Positions 23,254 to 34,644 are shown, numbered from the stretch's first letter. The stretch: 64,000 nt of DNA from Pycnopodia helianthoides (GCA_032158295.1 CM063260.1:3109501-3173500); one strand, 5' to 3'. Program-made: numbers and translations. Notes: generated from the sequence alone by a model not told the origin.

Positions 23254-24280
23254 AACGCAGCACAAAGTACATGAGTGGTGTAACAGAAGCAGTCAGAAAG
23301 TCTCTGCTAGGGTCAAAACATTAATCATCTTTCGAGTTTATAAAATACTAAAAAGTAGCCAAGTTTCGTCTGATCATGGAGGTAGAAAAAATCTTGCTAA
23401 TGAGTCGTAAACAGGGTTAGGTTTTCGTTCTAACTCCTTTTCTTTTCTACCTCCATGGTCTGATGAAGTAGTTGTTGCTACTCATGCAGTTTTTGTATGT
23501 AATTAGTTAGTCTTTAAGTGCTACTACTTCCTTCCTTGACTTTATAAAAGTAAGTTTTCATTTGCATTGAAAAACTACCTACTGTTTTTTTTTATCCCCA
23601 ACTACATCATTCATTTGATTCTAGGAATTCGGGCCTGCCTCACTGTTTGACCTTATTAAAATTAAAAGGCCATCGCCTTATTTACTCATAAGTCATACTC
23701 ATCAGTCATGTTACTCCTTCAATGAAGAGGATCTATAAACAGACGAGGCAGCCTTACCCAGTCAGTCTCTGACTACCACTCATTAAAAGACCAAAGTAAA
23801 AAAAAACTTTTGAGCCCCCCAAAAATGCCTTATTGTCTGGGTCTACTCAGCCCGTCAATAAATCCATTTATCCCACCCAAAAGTGTATTCTAATACCCCC
23901 CTTCAATCGGGGTCACAGCCCTTTTGTTATTGATTACACCCTTTGAAAGAAAAAACCTGGGTACACTGGGTTGAAAGGGGTACCTCTGACTGGGGGACTG
24001 AACAAAACAAAAATAACTAAAGGAGTCACCGTTAAATGTGACAGACAACAAAAAAGGGTTTTAACGGTTTATGTGAGGTGTTTATGTGGTAGTTGGGTAC
24101 ATGTCAGGCCTATGAAGTTTAGAAGCAGATGGTTCAGACTGTTATTGTTGGTGGCAATTATGGGAGAATTTAAGGGGGTTTAGTGGGACTAGAGTGTGGA
24201 TGGATATTGTCTGAGTGGCTTTTTATTCTACCGGTGGATTTAATGAAGGGGATTAGTGACCTGATACTTTGTAATTGTAG
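23254..24280. other. Intron 9, first part; nothing recognised
   Basis: No coding signal. A near-inverted pair (ATCATGGAGGTAGAAAA at 23375 and TTTTCTACCTCCATGG at 23442) could form a loose hairpin. Confidence 0.45.
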
Positions 24281-24320
24281 GAGTTGAAAAAGGTGCAAGA
24301 TGTCGTTGTACAAGATACAG
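24281..24320 (+). CDS. Candidate cassette exon 9b of the coiled-coil gene
   Basis: It has good sites on both sides (TTGTAATTGTAG and GTAAGA) and encodes ELKKVQDVVVQDT, in frame after exon 9. At 40 bp it ends in phase 1, while exon 10 begins in phase 0, so direct inclusion gives a stop within about 11 codons of exon 10. It is either a frame-breaking cassette, part of a short isoform, or joined to another exon I did not find. Confidence 0.5.
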
Positions 24321-24573
24321 GTAAGATATGATAGGGATTTGCAAAGCATATGATGGTATAGGTGCAGTAATAAGGTTTGTCATTGTTTTCTGTCGAGTTC
24401 TGAAATGAACTCACAGTTTCGAAGAGCTGTTAAAATATGGGTTACTGAAAAAAAACGAACATTTTGTATGTTGTGCAGACAATGTAGGTTGCACACAAAG
24501 TACATGATTGTACATGTTCATCTAATCTTTCTATTTTCTACAGTCTCCATTTTCCGAAGCAGTACTGTTGGTT

Positions 24574-24992
24574 TTAAGACTGTGTTTGTATGAAAGGCGC
24601 AAGTTGGGCAACAGGAACTCCATCTGTTGTTAGAATGTGAAGTACAGCATGGGCGCCATTTTGATAAGCAAATGTATTGTTATAGCATTGATAGCAATGG
24701 TCATCACTGTCATCAAAAGCGTTGCTTGCTGAAATGGCGTCCAGTGCATACTTCACATTTCAGCCTGAGATGCCCGTCTTGCACCTACGGGGCTATATAC
24801 AATCTTGGTGTGTATGTTTTTGATGCACGAACCATCACTGCAGGCCACACGAGGGCGCTACACAAACCGCTACCTCAGTATACAGCTCTGCGCTCCCCAC
24901 ACACATAAACCTCACACTCGGCGGTTTGTGTGGCGCCCTCGTGTGTCGTGTAGTGATGGATTGTGCATCAGAGACATACAAACACAGTCTTG
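24574..24992. mobile_element. Nested hairpin element
   Basis: The outer arms TAAGACTGTGTTTGTATG and CATACAAACACAGTCTT are inverted. Inner arms around GATGCAC.AACCATCACT and the shared CACACGAGGGCGC form a second long stem from about 24817 to 24972. It is probably one TIR element with internal palindromes. Confidence 0.7.
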
Positions 24993-26300
24993 AACTAAGA
25001 CTACCACCTACACAACCCAAATCTCTCTATAGCCTTTTCAACACTACCAAGCTGATTCCCAAGAAATTAAACCTCAGGAAACGTTAACCCCACCATCACA
25101 AAATGATCAATTCACACTTGATGCAATTTTTTCCTGGGAAAAATGACCACTCATCAGCACGCTAGCCCAAGCATTAGCTCGCTTTAGACCCTTCTCCCAA
25201 GCACATGAAGCAGGGGTAAAGTGTTTCCAAGGGAAGGGATATTTCTTGTTAGGGTTATCAAAAAATCAACAAAATTTTCACTAGAATTTCCTTTGAAATT
25301 CTTGTAGTGTGAAAGTGGCTTTATGTTTGTTAGGGTTACCCCCAAATTCAACCAAATTTTCACTAGAATTTCCTATTGTATGTTTTTTAGAATATATTTT
25401 TTTTCGTCAGAGATCGTAAAAATTAATCCTTAAAAAAATAATATTAAATAAGGAGGCGGACTCTTAAAAGGAAGCGGGCAGGGGCGCTAAACATGTTTTT
25501 TTTTTTTTTATTTGGCCTAATATGCAAATTTTGCAATTGTCTGACTAGGAATGGAAAAGGTGACAGTTTATTTCCAACATTACAAGAGATATTTTTGCAA
25601 CATTGTAATTCCTTAACGTTGTTATAAAGTGAAGCAGATGATTGGCCCCAGTCAGTGATGATTGATGACCTCTTTATGTGTTCTTGTTGAAGGTGAAATA
25701 ATGAAATCCTTCTTTTGTTCAAACTGTTTGACAAAAAGAAAGAGAAAAGAAAGACCAACGCTTTGCTCAAACAAGTTGAAGTCATGCATGCTCGATTCCC
25801 TGTACAAATCTTTTGTGCCACTAAATTGAGCCAAGGCTAATGGGGGAGATAGCAACATGTAGGTAGCATAGCAGAATAAAGCCATGTATTGTTAAATGAC
25901 AGCATATTAAAGTAGATTTCAAAACAGACTATTGGTATTAATCAGCCAAGCGTGCGCTCAAAAGAGCATGTCGGCAAACATTCTGGTATTGTTCTTTTTT
26001 TCATCAATATGTCGACAACAGTGTACATAAAGAGACTTGTAGTTGGAACAAGTTGATTTCATGCGTGTGTAACTTTCTAGGAGAATTTATTTTTGAAGGA
26101 TACTGACCTAGAGTTCTTTCCCTGAGTGACTAGCGAGACTAGTAAATTGAGCTTCTAACCAGTCTTTTCTTCAGGGCATATTATAAAGATGTTTCCTCTG
26201 AGGTCACAGCTCCTTTGACTGACTTGTGATGTTGGTTTTTGTCTTTTTTTCATTTCATTTCGTTTCAATGGCCCAACAATTTTGTCTTCATTAAGCAAGC
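24993..26300. other. Intron 9, middle part; nothing recognised
   Basis: AT-rich, with a T run at 25496-25510. The open frames on the minus strand at 25444-25885 have no domain or coding character. Confidence 0.45.
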
Positions 26301-26329
26301 AATTTACCAGGGCTTGATTTTGCAAAACA

Positions 26330-26835
26330 CTAAGTTTCGTCTTAAGATGAGTTGTAAATATCTCCACATCACACTTTACTTGAACTAAAGTAGAGAATTT
26401 TGTCACTACGATCACTTAATGATCTTGAAGTAGAATTTCAAGAAAGATTTTACTGATCACAGTTCTGATGCTTGGAATTGTTTACTGGACTGGACAATCA
26501 ATGTACATGAACTTAACTATCTATCTTTTAATTTAAGATTCATCTTAAGATTAGTTGTAGATATCTCCATATCGATTTGTATTGTGACATCACACTTTGC
26601 TTAGTAATCTGGCAATTAAGATTGCTACACATCTTAAGATCAATCTTGGCTCTTTGTGAAATTGAGCCAGCTAGTTCAAGTAGAGAATTGTGTCACTACT
26701 ATCACTTAATGAGTCTTGAAGTCGAATTTCAAGAAAATTTTCACTGGATCAGGTTCTCTTGTTCTGTTGCTTGGATTTTTCACTGGATTGGACAATCAAT
26801 GTACATAAACTTAACTATCTTTCATGTTCATATTT
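26330..26835. repeat. Decayed tandem duplication, about 250-bp units
   Basis: The first unit (26336-26525) and the second (26540-26825) share CTTAAGAT.AGTTGTA.ATA, GTAGAGAATT.TGTCACTAC, ATCACTTAATGA and GGACAATCAATGTACAT in the same order, with indels. Confidence 0.7.
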
Positions 26836-29800
26836 GCTGAAATTTCTGAATGAAGTTTTGACTCGAAAAGCTAAAATATTGACAAGTAAATCTTAAAAAG
26901 TATGGGTTTTAACATAGAGAAGGTCCTTTCTCTATGGTTTTAACAACACCATAAACAGTATGACTTGTTTGGTTGTGGGTTACTGGCCCAATGCTAAAAT
27001 ACCTGGACTCCAGGTCCACTGGTCCAGGGGGTATGTCAAGCCCTGGTGATTGCTGCCCTCATGATGCTTGGGGCCAGTTATATGTTAATGAGTTTTTAAA
27101 ACTCTTTCCTTCACGGACTTGTATGGTTTTGTATGCAAACCATTTTGAAAAGGTCTTCCACTTTCTTGAGTAAATAATCCCAGCTATGTATGCCCACATT
27201 GTGGTTGGTATTTGTATAGAGCTTACTGTGCCCTGACACTGTTGGTTTTTGGACAAGGTATTTATAGTACTTGCTTTCAACCACAACAGTGAGCCAATGA
27301 TAGTGTGTGCAGAGTTTTTAAACACAGTATGGTTGAATGTTTGCCAATGTACACATGGTGTCACCTCTGAATGTATTTTCAACTTATGGCCAACCTTGTA
27401 AAAGTTGGCCATCAATGTATAACTAAGTTCAGATACTTGGTTTTCTTCCTGCTTGATATAATGAGCACAGGTCCCAATGGTATGGTCTTGTCACACAGGG
27501 CAATGTTTTCAATTTTCTAGCTGTAGCTCACTATCCCAAGGAAAATAATGAGAAAACTGAAATGTGAATAACTTTCCTTCTTGGAGATTGCCTGGAACTG
27601 GTTGCCTGTAACTTGCCTCATTGCATTAATGAACTTTAAAGCTGTTTCAGTTTTTTACTGAGAGAAAAAAACACTTTTAGGGAAAACTCATTTTTTCATT
27701 GAATAAAAAAACCCACCTAAAATCTCATCTTTATAATGAATCTTTTACATACAGTTGTTTTTCTGCTGCATCCTTGTATGTTCTGTTTCTTAAATCATCT
27801 TACTGATGTATCAGTACTGTTTTCAACAAAGATAATGACGGTGGGCGATGGGAGGGGGGTGTCGCAGATTATGTATGACTTTGAAAATAATGTGCATTAC
27901 TTTTGAAAGAGAAGTGTTGATTTATAAGTACTTTTTGTGGGGAGGGAGGGGGGTTCACAAAAGAAGTACTCTCTGTACAACATGAAAAATGTTGAAAACT
28001 TTAGACTCTCCCTTATTATTGTGTGATTTAATGTACATAGGCATAAATTGATTTGATCCGATGTACATTGATTTGATCATAGCACAAAGGTTTGATGTGC
28101 CACGGGTGAGTTGCCCCTCTTCAACTTTTGCTTGATAAGTTGATCGGTTTTCTCAATATTGAGTTCTGGATTTTTTTTCTGGAATTAACAAACCCTCAAA
28201 GTGCTTTCCAAGGCTGTGCCCAATGCTAAAAATAACCCCGGATTAATCCGATCATACTGTCTTTGCCTCTTCATTATTGTTAATTGAGGATTAATTTAAA
28301 TCTTAAGGCCTCAAGCAGTCGGATCAGAAAAGACTTAATCCCAGAGGAATTTTAAGAGGAGATCTCATGGTTCTTTTTAATCCTCTCTTGAGAGAAGAAT
28401 TCTTCAGGTTTCAGCAAATCAGTATCTGAGTTTGCTTTTTGAGGCTTCCTTAGGCTTCACCAAGAAATACCATGGAGCACTTAAGCATCCATCGGTCTCC
28501 TGAGGATGAACCGGAGCATTGAGTTGTTACCCCCAGACTGGTTCTTATCAGAACCACTACAGATTCTATCACATGAGTCTCGGCAAACATTTAGTTCAAA
28601 GATGTTGTCCACATCCGACTTATTTCTTATGTATTAAATTCTATGAATTTATTTATAATACTGTGAATGTCACTTGAAAAGATTGGCACTTGTTGAACAA
28701 CTGTATGATAAAGCCTTTAGTAATTTAGGCCAATTTAAAAAACACGAGTTGACTCTCCCCACCCATGTTTGTTTTTTAAGTGGGCCGCATCTTTTTTTTC
28801 TCTCTTCTTTTGTATTTCCTTCTTTTTTTTTTAGCCCGAAAGGATTGCATTTTTCACTCTTTCCTCCAATGAAAAAAAGAATAAAAATAAAATGCCCTCG
28901 TCCCTTCTTTTTTTTTTAAACCATAAACACCAGTGTATTTTTTCATGTATTTTCGTTTCATCTTGGCACCATTCTTTTGACGATTGATTTAATTTACAAT
29001 TTTTTTGTTTACTTCTAAGTCTACAAAAGTTTGGTTCTTTCTCCTTGAAAAAAAAAAATAAAAAATAGAAAGGCACTGGTCCTCTTTTAAAAAAAAATGG
29101 TGTATTTTTTTCACTTGGCCTTAAAACATCCAATTAAAACTGACCCACAGGCTATGGTTGATTGAAAGTCTGTGATTTTTGTTTGTTTCGCTATGGTTGG
29201 TGGCTTTCCTTTTTTCACTTCAGCTTTCCTAAGCTCTTACTATTTTGAAAACTTTAAATTGAAGGCTTGGCAAAACAAGAATCAAACCTTTCTAGTGGAA
29301 CTATCCAACCTGATAATTAAACATGACGTGTGACCATTATTACCTCAACGGTGGTTCACTCCATTGATTGTTCGATTGTCGGACCTGCAACAAAAGGAAT
29401 TAATTCTCAGTCCCTCTCCTAATTTGTCCCCCTCAATAAAAAGGTTTCCTGTTTCCATCAAAGAGTTTTCACTGAAAGGACGTATTGTCAGAGCTGGATA
29501 GATTAAAAAAAACCTCAGACTTTTTAAGGCTACAACCTGGGACCAGTGGTACCTGCTTATAAACAGTTCCGAGCTGTTACCTCCAGTCTCTAAATTGACT
29601 AAAATCCCCTCATGCAAACTTTCATTGTGAACCCCCCCATGTGACATATCTAACGCCCCATTAGCAGATTGCAACACACTGAGCCGCTTGGGTGGTTCCA
29701 TTGTTTGAAGGGGGAGTTTGTTTTATCTCCAGGGCAGCTCAAGGATCAAGTGATCATTATTGGTGATAATAAGAGAAGTGTTTACAGTTTGTATTTGTGT

Positions 29801-29870
29801 AAAGGTGTGCTGAGAGGGTAGCGTGTGTACCAACACTCTTTAATACCATTACTTGTATAAGCGTTGGAAT
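26836..29870. other. Intron 9, distal part; nothing recognised
   Basis: 3 kb without an exon candidate. 28740-29115 is rich in T and A homopolymers. The 118-codon minus-strand frame at 29345-29701 has no recognisable domain. Confidence 0.4.
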
Positions 29871-29871
29871 T

Positions 29872-30215
29872 AAAATCAAGCATACGTGTTTTGGTTACCG
29901 ATGAAGCTAGATGGCATTTTACTTCTCTATTTTTGAGTATCGCCGAGTTTTGTTTTGATGTGTTGTATGAAGTTTATCTCAACCAATTGGGCTGAAAAGT
30001 CATGATATGTAAGTATGGTGTTACGTTGGAATTAAAATCAAGTATATCTTGCAACTTTAGTCTCCAGACCACTTTGTAATTTGGATTTACCGATGAAGCT
30101 AGATGGCATTTGACTTCTCTAGATTTGAAAATTGCAAGTTTTGTTTTGACGTGTTGTAAAAAGTTTAATCTCAACCAATTGGGCTGAAAAGTCATGATAT
30201 GTAAGTACGGTGTTA
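29872..30215. repeat. Tandem duplication, two units of 153 and 191 bp
   Basis: Both units begin GTTGGAATTAAAATCAAG and share ACCGATGAAGCTAGATGGCA and CAACCAATTGGGCTGAAAAG, ending GGTGTTAC. The second unit carries an extra stretch of about 38 bp near its start. Confidence 0.85.
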
Positions 30216-30574
30216 CTATAAAATAAAGGACTGGGGTGTGAAATAATTCTTGCTTGTAACTGAGCGTAACTAAGTGGCTACTACATGTCGTGTCCAGTTA
30301 CCCACCTCAAAAGTTTCGCTCGATTGATTTCAATGGTTCAACTGAGTTGTTTTTTAACTTGAAGCAACAGCAGATTGGAGTTTATTTTACTTGCATTTTA
30401 GTTGACTCCAAGAGTAACTTAATGCCACTCTTTGTTAAAGCAATCTTTTGTTAAAGCAATCTACAAGCCTTTTTCCTTAAGTTGCTCTATTTTTGTTGTA
30501 AAAAAAAATGTACTTGCCATTTTTACTTTTCTCTGACAAAATGGTGTTGTTTCCTTTTGTTCAACTCTCTGCAG

Positions 30575-30634
30575 CAAGAATGAATCATGATTTATCTCTG
30601 AAAGAATATAAGAAGAAACATATTCTCAATTGAT
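30575..30634 (+). CDS. Candidate alternative terminal exon after exon 9b
   Basis: It follows a strong acceptor (CAACTCTCTGCAG). Joined to exon 9b in phase 1 it reads ARMNHDLSLKEYKKKHILN and then a stop. The charged helical character fits the protein, but there is no donor and no close AATAAA, so this remains a low-confidence short-isoform end. Confidence 0.25.
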
Positions 30635-30899
30635 ATGGAAAATGTAACTTTCTTGCTCTGGTAAATGAGAACATGATTTTGACTTTCATCTTCAAGCAAA
30701 CTTGAATCCTTGATTCTGGTTGGCCAATCCATGCAACAAGAGTTTGATATTATTACCTATAATGCACGGTCCATACCAAAACCCTGGTCTATCCTGCTGT
30801 TCTATATCTGTGTATTGTGTTTGCCTGAAGATAAATTCGTTATCGCAGGTGCGCTCATGGAATATGGAAAAATATAGCGCATCTGCGTCCCATATCCAA

Positions 30900-31030
30900 C
30901 TCACAAAGAGCTAAGATTGATCTTAAGCTTTGAGTCAATCCTAATTGCTAAGCAAAGTGTGATGTCACAAGAATCACTTTGGTGATATTGGCAACTCATC
31001 GTTAGATGAATCTTGTAAAATCAAGCCTTG
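30900..31030. repeat. Interspersed repeat I, fragment
   Basis: TTGATCTTAAG, TGCTAAGCAAAGTGTGATG and TGGTGATATTGGCAACTC also appear at 35360-35490 and 50785-50915. It has no TIRs that I can see. Confidence 0.6.
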
Positions 31031-31099
31031 GACACTGAGAGAATGCAATGGCTGTTTTATGTTTATTATATTCAAAAATAAACTATAAGCTTTTTTGTT

Positions 31100-31279
31100 T
31101 TACTGTGTGAGGGAGCTGAGTGGAGACTGAGAGGTGCAATGGTTATTTAAAATATTTTGCTTTACTGTGTTCTTTTGTAGGTGAGGGAGTTGAGTGTAGA
31201 CTGAGAAGTTCAATGGTTATTTTATTTGTATTATTTTCCAAAAAAAACCATAATCTGTGTTCTTTTGTAGGTGAGGGAG
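31100..31279 (+). repeat. Triplicated exon 10 acceptor region
   Basis: GTGAGGGAG.TGA follows a T-rich tract at 31107, 31181 and 31271. Copies 2 and 3 both have TGTGTTCTTTTGTAG before it. Only the third leads into the open exon; the others read VRELSGD-stop and VRELSVD-stop. Confidence 0.85.
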
Positions 31280-31390
31280 CTGACGGAGTCTCTGGATACT
31301 GAGAAGAAACGTCGTTCATCCTACGAGGGGACCATCATCAAGCTTAAGGCAGTAGTGGATAGGAACAAAAAACTCATCAGTAATTTAGAG
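31271..31390 (+). CDS. Coiled-coil gene, exon 10
   Basis: 40 codons, phase 0 to 0, from VRELTESLDTEKKRRSSYEG to NKKLISNLE. Acceptor TTCTTTTGTAG, donor GTGAGT. Both ends are embedded in tandem duplications (31100-31279 and 31378-31655). Confidence 0.92.
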
Positions 31391-31655
31391 GTGAGTGCAT
31401 GATATTTGAGGTTATCTTTTCGTGAGTGCATGATATTTGAGGGTGTCTTTTCAAACTCATCAGTAATTTAGAGGTGAGTGCATTGATATTTGAGGTTATC
31501 TTTTCAATCAGTAATTTAGAGGTGAGTGCATGATATTTGAGGTTATCTTTTCGTGAGTGCATGATATTTGAGGTTATCTTTTCAATCAGTAATTTAGAGG
31601 TGAGTGCATGATATTTGAGGTTATCTTTTCGTGAGTGCATGATATTTGAGGGTGT
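31378..31655 (+). repeat. Exon 10 donor region in four tandem copies
   Basis: CAGTAATTTAGAG followed by donor GTGAGTGCA occurs with GT at 31391, 31474, 31522 and 31600. Extra GTGAGTGCATGATATTTGAG units lie between the copies. Use of a downstream donor reads VSA-stop. Confidence 0.9.
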
Positions 31656-32002
31656 CGTTTGAAACTTTGCAATTTAGCAAGCAAACATTTTTCTCTCTCT
31701 GACCAATACACTCTTGCTTTGCCGAGATGTAGAACAAAAAGAGCCATTCCAACAACTTTATTCCACGTACTGCATCTCTTTGGAACTCCTTGCCTGGTGC
31801 ATGTTTCCCTCCATCCTACAAGCTAGACTGTTTGAAGTGGAATATCAATTCCTATCTTCAGATTCCCTGAGTTATTTTCATCTTATTAATGTTTTTTTCT
31901 TGTAGCCCCTTACCAAGAGTGACTTTTAGCCTTGTTTGGGGTGAACTTGAATTTTAAAAAACAAACAATTAAACAAACAATTTTTTATTTTTTTTATTTC
32001 AG

Positions 32003-32116
32003 GATGAGAAGCAATCATTGTCTGAGAACAAAGCAGCTCTTGAGATGCGAAACGGTTTCCTAGAGAAGGATCTACAACAGCTAAGAGAACAAGAGAAGAG
32101 CTTCCTTAATCAAACG
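32003..32116 (+). CDS. Coiled-coil gene, exon 11
   Basis: 38 codons, DEKQSLSENKAALEMRNGFL through EKSFLNQT, phase 0 to 0. Acceptor TTTTTATTTCAG, donor GTACGA. Confidence 0.92.
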
Positions 32117-32224
32117 GTACGATCTCTTTAGCTTCAAACGTGTGGTATTTTTTGTTCGGAAAACTTTGTTGTATGCTGTAATTCTGTTTTCAGCTTTTAC
32201 CTGCTTTATTACTCGCAATATTCA

Positions 32225-32465
32225 GGGATATTTCACAGAGGCCATTGCCCCTGGCCATTGCCTTGGTGCCCCTTGAAATGTTCCAGTTTCAGGCCTGATA
32301 CTTCACTGAGGCAATGGAGACAATTGCTCCCGTTGCCCCTGGTCATTGCCTTGCAGTCCCCTCCAAATGATCCCAATAGAAATTTACAATTTAGTCATAG
32401 AGGTGCCCTTTACAAAGGAGAAAAACGCCTTGGTGCCCTTGCCCTTTTAAGAATGAAGCATGGGG
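32225..32465. mobile_element. Decayed family G element
   Basis: CAGGCCTGATACTTCAC, GCCCCTTGAAATG, and CTTGGTGCCCTTGCCC echo the interior of family G (8944, 18796), with rearrangement and no clear TIRs. Confidence 0.45.
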
Positions 32466-32951
32466 CTGGTATTCAAGCCCAAACTAGAAACAGCTTCATA
32501 GCAGCGGTCACATGTGCTCATTTGCATAACTCTTTTTATAACAAGTTATTAAGAGGTTAAACCAGCCCCTTTCCTCTACCAACCCCCTCCCCCCTCTCGT
32601 TTGTTTCCTTCTTCTTTGTTTTTCCCTTACTTTTTCTGTGTGCTTTCTGCCTCTCTCTCTCTCTCTCTTTTCATCTCTTTCCACTTGACTGCTTCTGTTA
32701 CACCAGTATACCTGTTTATGTGTGTTGTGTTGTGTTGTCATTAGCCTTCAAGAAAGACTCTGCTACTAGGGTCAAATTGTCAGGCCATTAACTTTCCTTT
32801 TTTTTTTAGGTTGAGAATTTTATGCAATTTGTTGATCAGGAAAAGCTTCTAATTTTTTAATTGATTCGAAGTAGTTGCACCTTTAAAGGAATTCAACATT
32901 GATAGTATTTAGAAATGTCCCTTTAATTTCTATGATTTGTTTTTTCTCCAG

Positions 32952-33179
32952 ACTTCCTTAAAGTCTGAGCAGACGCTCATCGAGCGCCAAGAGTCTGAGA
33001 TCAACATCCTGAGAGAGGAGAATCAGAGCCAAGCTCTGAAGCTGCAGAAGACGATGGTCTCCTTAGAGACTGAGAAGAAGAAATGTCTGGAGCTGGGTCA
33101 GAAGCTGACCTCCACCGAGGAGAAATGGGAGAAGATCGTACAACGGTACAAACACAACGAGAAAGATCTGACCAATAAG
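32952..33179 (+). CDS. Coiled-coil gene, exon 12
   Basis: 76 codons, from TSLKSEQTLIERQESEINIL to KHNEKDLTNK, phase 0 to 0. Acceptor TTTTTTCTCCAG, donor GTACAT. Base composition is more GC-rich than the introns. The 3' end plus donor is repeated downstream. Confidence 0.92.
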
Positions 33180-33465
33180 GTACATGATTAGGGCTGATTG
33201 GCTCATTGGTTTCTTCCATGCCTACCAACGAGAAAGATCTGACCAATAAGGTTCATGATTAGGGCTGATTGGCTCATTGGTTTCTTCCATGCCTACCAAC
33301 GAGAAAGATCTGACCAATAAGGTATATGATTAGGACTGATTGGCTCATTGGGTTCTTCCATGCCTATGGGAGCAGATCGTACAACGGTGCAAACACAACA
33401 AGAAAGATCTGACCAATAAGGTACATGATTAGGACTAATTGGCTCATTGGGTTCTTCCATGCCTC
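33155..33465 (+). repeat. Exon 12 3' end plus donor in four tandem copies
   Basis: GAAAGATCTGACCAATAAG followed by GT occurs with the GT at 33180, 33251, 33322 and 33421. Spacing is 71, 71 and 99 bp. The fourth copy contains more exon sequence (ATGGGAGCAGATCGTACAAC). Reading past the first donor gives VHD-stop. Confidence 0.92.
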
Positions 33466-33697
33466 TCACCCTTGTGCCTAGTTTCAAATCCCAGACCAGG
33501 GCCCTTGCATGTGGACTGGGTTTTCAGTCCCTACCTGGGTCCCTTGCGTGGGTTTTCCCTCCCACATCTAAAAACTGAGATTATTTCAGCATCTTCTCAA
33601 AACAGGTCTTCAGGCCTACTGATCACAGTGCTAGTCACGTTTGAGGGTCCCTTGGTTTCATGACCAGAAAAATATAACTACAGTTATAATAAATTTG

Positions 33698-33890
33698 TAG
33701 TATGGGGGTTGAACAAAGAAAAATTGACTAGAGCGGGATTTGAACCAACGACCTCCGGATTAACGTACCGGCGCTCTACCAACTCAGGGCGCTCTACCAA
33801 CTGAGTTGGTAGAGCGCCGGTACGTTAATCCGGAGGTCGTTGGTTCAAATCCCGCTCTAGTCAATTTTTCTTTGTTCAACCCCCATACTA
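33698..33890. repeat. Perfect 89-90 bp inverted repeat of a tRNA-like SINE head
   Basis: The left arm ends at 33787 and the right arm runs 33801-33889/90, with a 13-bp spacer. The right arm contains CTGAGTTGGTAGAGCGCCGG and GGTTCAAATCC, a tRNA-like box A/box B pair. Arms match base for base in my reading, so the transcript would fold into a long hairpin. Confidence 0.9.
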
Positions 33891-34024
33891 TTTGAAATTC
33901 ACCCAGTCAGTTTCCCTTGTGGTTTATTACTTGACATAATAAATTTGTGAATGATTTTTTGTTTTTTACAAAGTGTCATTTTGTATAAAACTTGAATCAA
34001 TTTGCTGAAATTCTTCCTCTCCAG

Positions 34025-34117
34025 TTGGACAAGCTAACGAGGGATCTTGAGTTATCCAAATCAGAACTTGACGCAAATCATCAGCGAATCAGCAGAATCC
34101 ACCAAGAGCATGACAAG
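34025..34117 (+). CDS. Coiled-coil gene, exon 13
   Basis: 31 codons, LDKLTRDLELSKSELDANHQ through HQEHDK, phase 0 to 0. Acceptor CTTCCTCTCCAG, donor GTAGGA. Confidence 0.92.
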
Positions 34118-34338
34118 GTAGGAATTCTGTTGTTGTTATCAAAATGGTTTCGTTAAGTTCTTAAATTGTGCTCTGAAGGCAACCAATGAAGGTGTGAATC
34201 TTGTCTTATATACTTGGTGGTATTCTACATGTTCTAGGACGCTGTATTTTCTCATCAGGTCCTGGTTGAGCCTGTTTGCAACCCCCCCCCCCCCCCCCCA
34301 TCGAACAGGATATTTGCAAAACAGAGAAACCGCCATCA

Positions 34339-34440
34339 TAGGGCTAGATAACTCAGTTGGTAGAGGGCCGGCATGCTTCCGGAGGTCGCAAGTTTAAATC
34401 CCATTCTAGTCACTTTGTCTTTGTTCAGCCCAAACCTCAA
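34339..34440 (+). mobile_element. tRNA-like SINE head fragment
   Basis: GGGCTAGATAACTCAGTTGG, then CCGGAGGTCGCAAGTTTAAA, ending TCTAGTCAC. It is the same tRNA-like family as 33698-33890, but the anticodon arm and T-loop are degenerate, so it is not a tRNA gene. An 18-C run lies just upstream at about 34281-34299. Confidence 0.6.
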
Positions 34441-34644
34441 TATCCTTTTGGTGGACCTTTCCATGCTTAGCTGTTTTTTGTTGCTTATTCACATTAAAAA
34501 GACTGTACTCTAATTGAATAAACCTGAAGAAAAAAAGTGTGTCAAGTCGAGTCAGCAACTTTGAAAATAACACTGCATTAAATGTCAACACCAAAACTGC
34601 ACTCATTGATGCAACAACACATGTGTCAAACACCATACAAACAG

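Noticed and set aside
24574..24992. A microRNA precursor
   Set aside because: The nested hairpins are far longer than an animal pre-miRNA and look like a TIR element; without small RNA data there is no support.
29345..29701. 118-codon minus-strand ORF
   Set aside because: No domain, no splice or promoter context, and its composition is like the intron around it.
33788..33862. A tRNA gene
   Set aside because: Box A and box B words are present, but the anticodon arm has a nine-base loop, the sequence is half of a perfect hairpin, and related degenerate copies occur (34339), so it is a tRNA-derived element.
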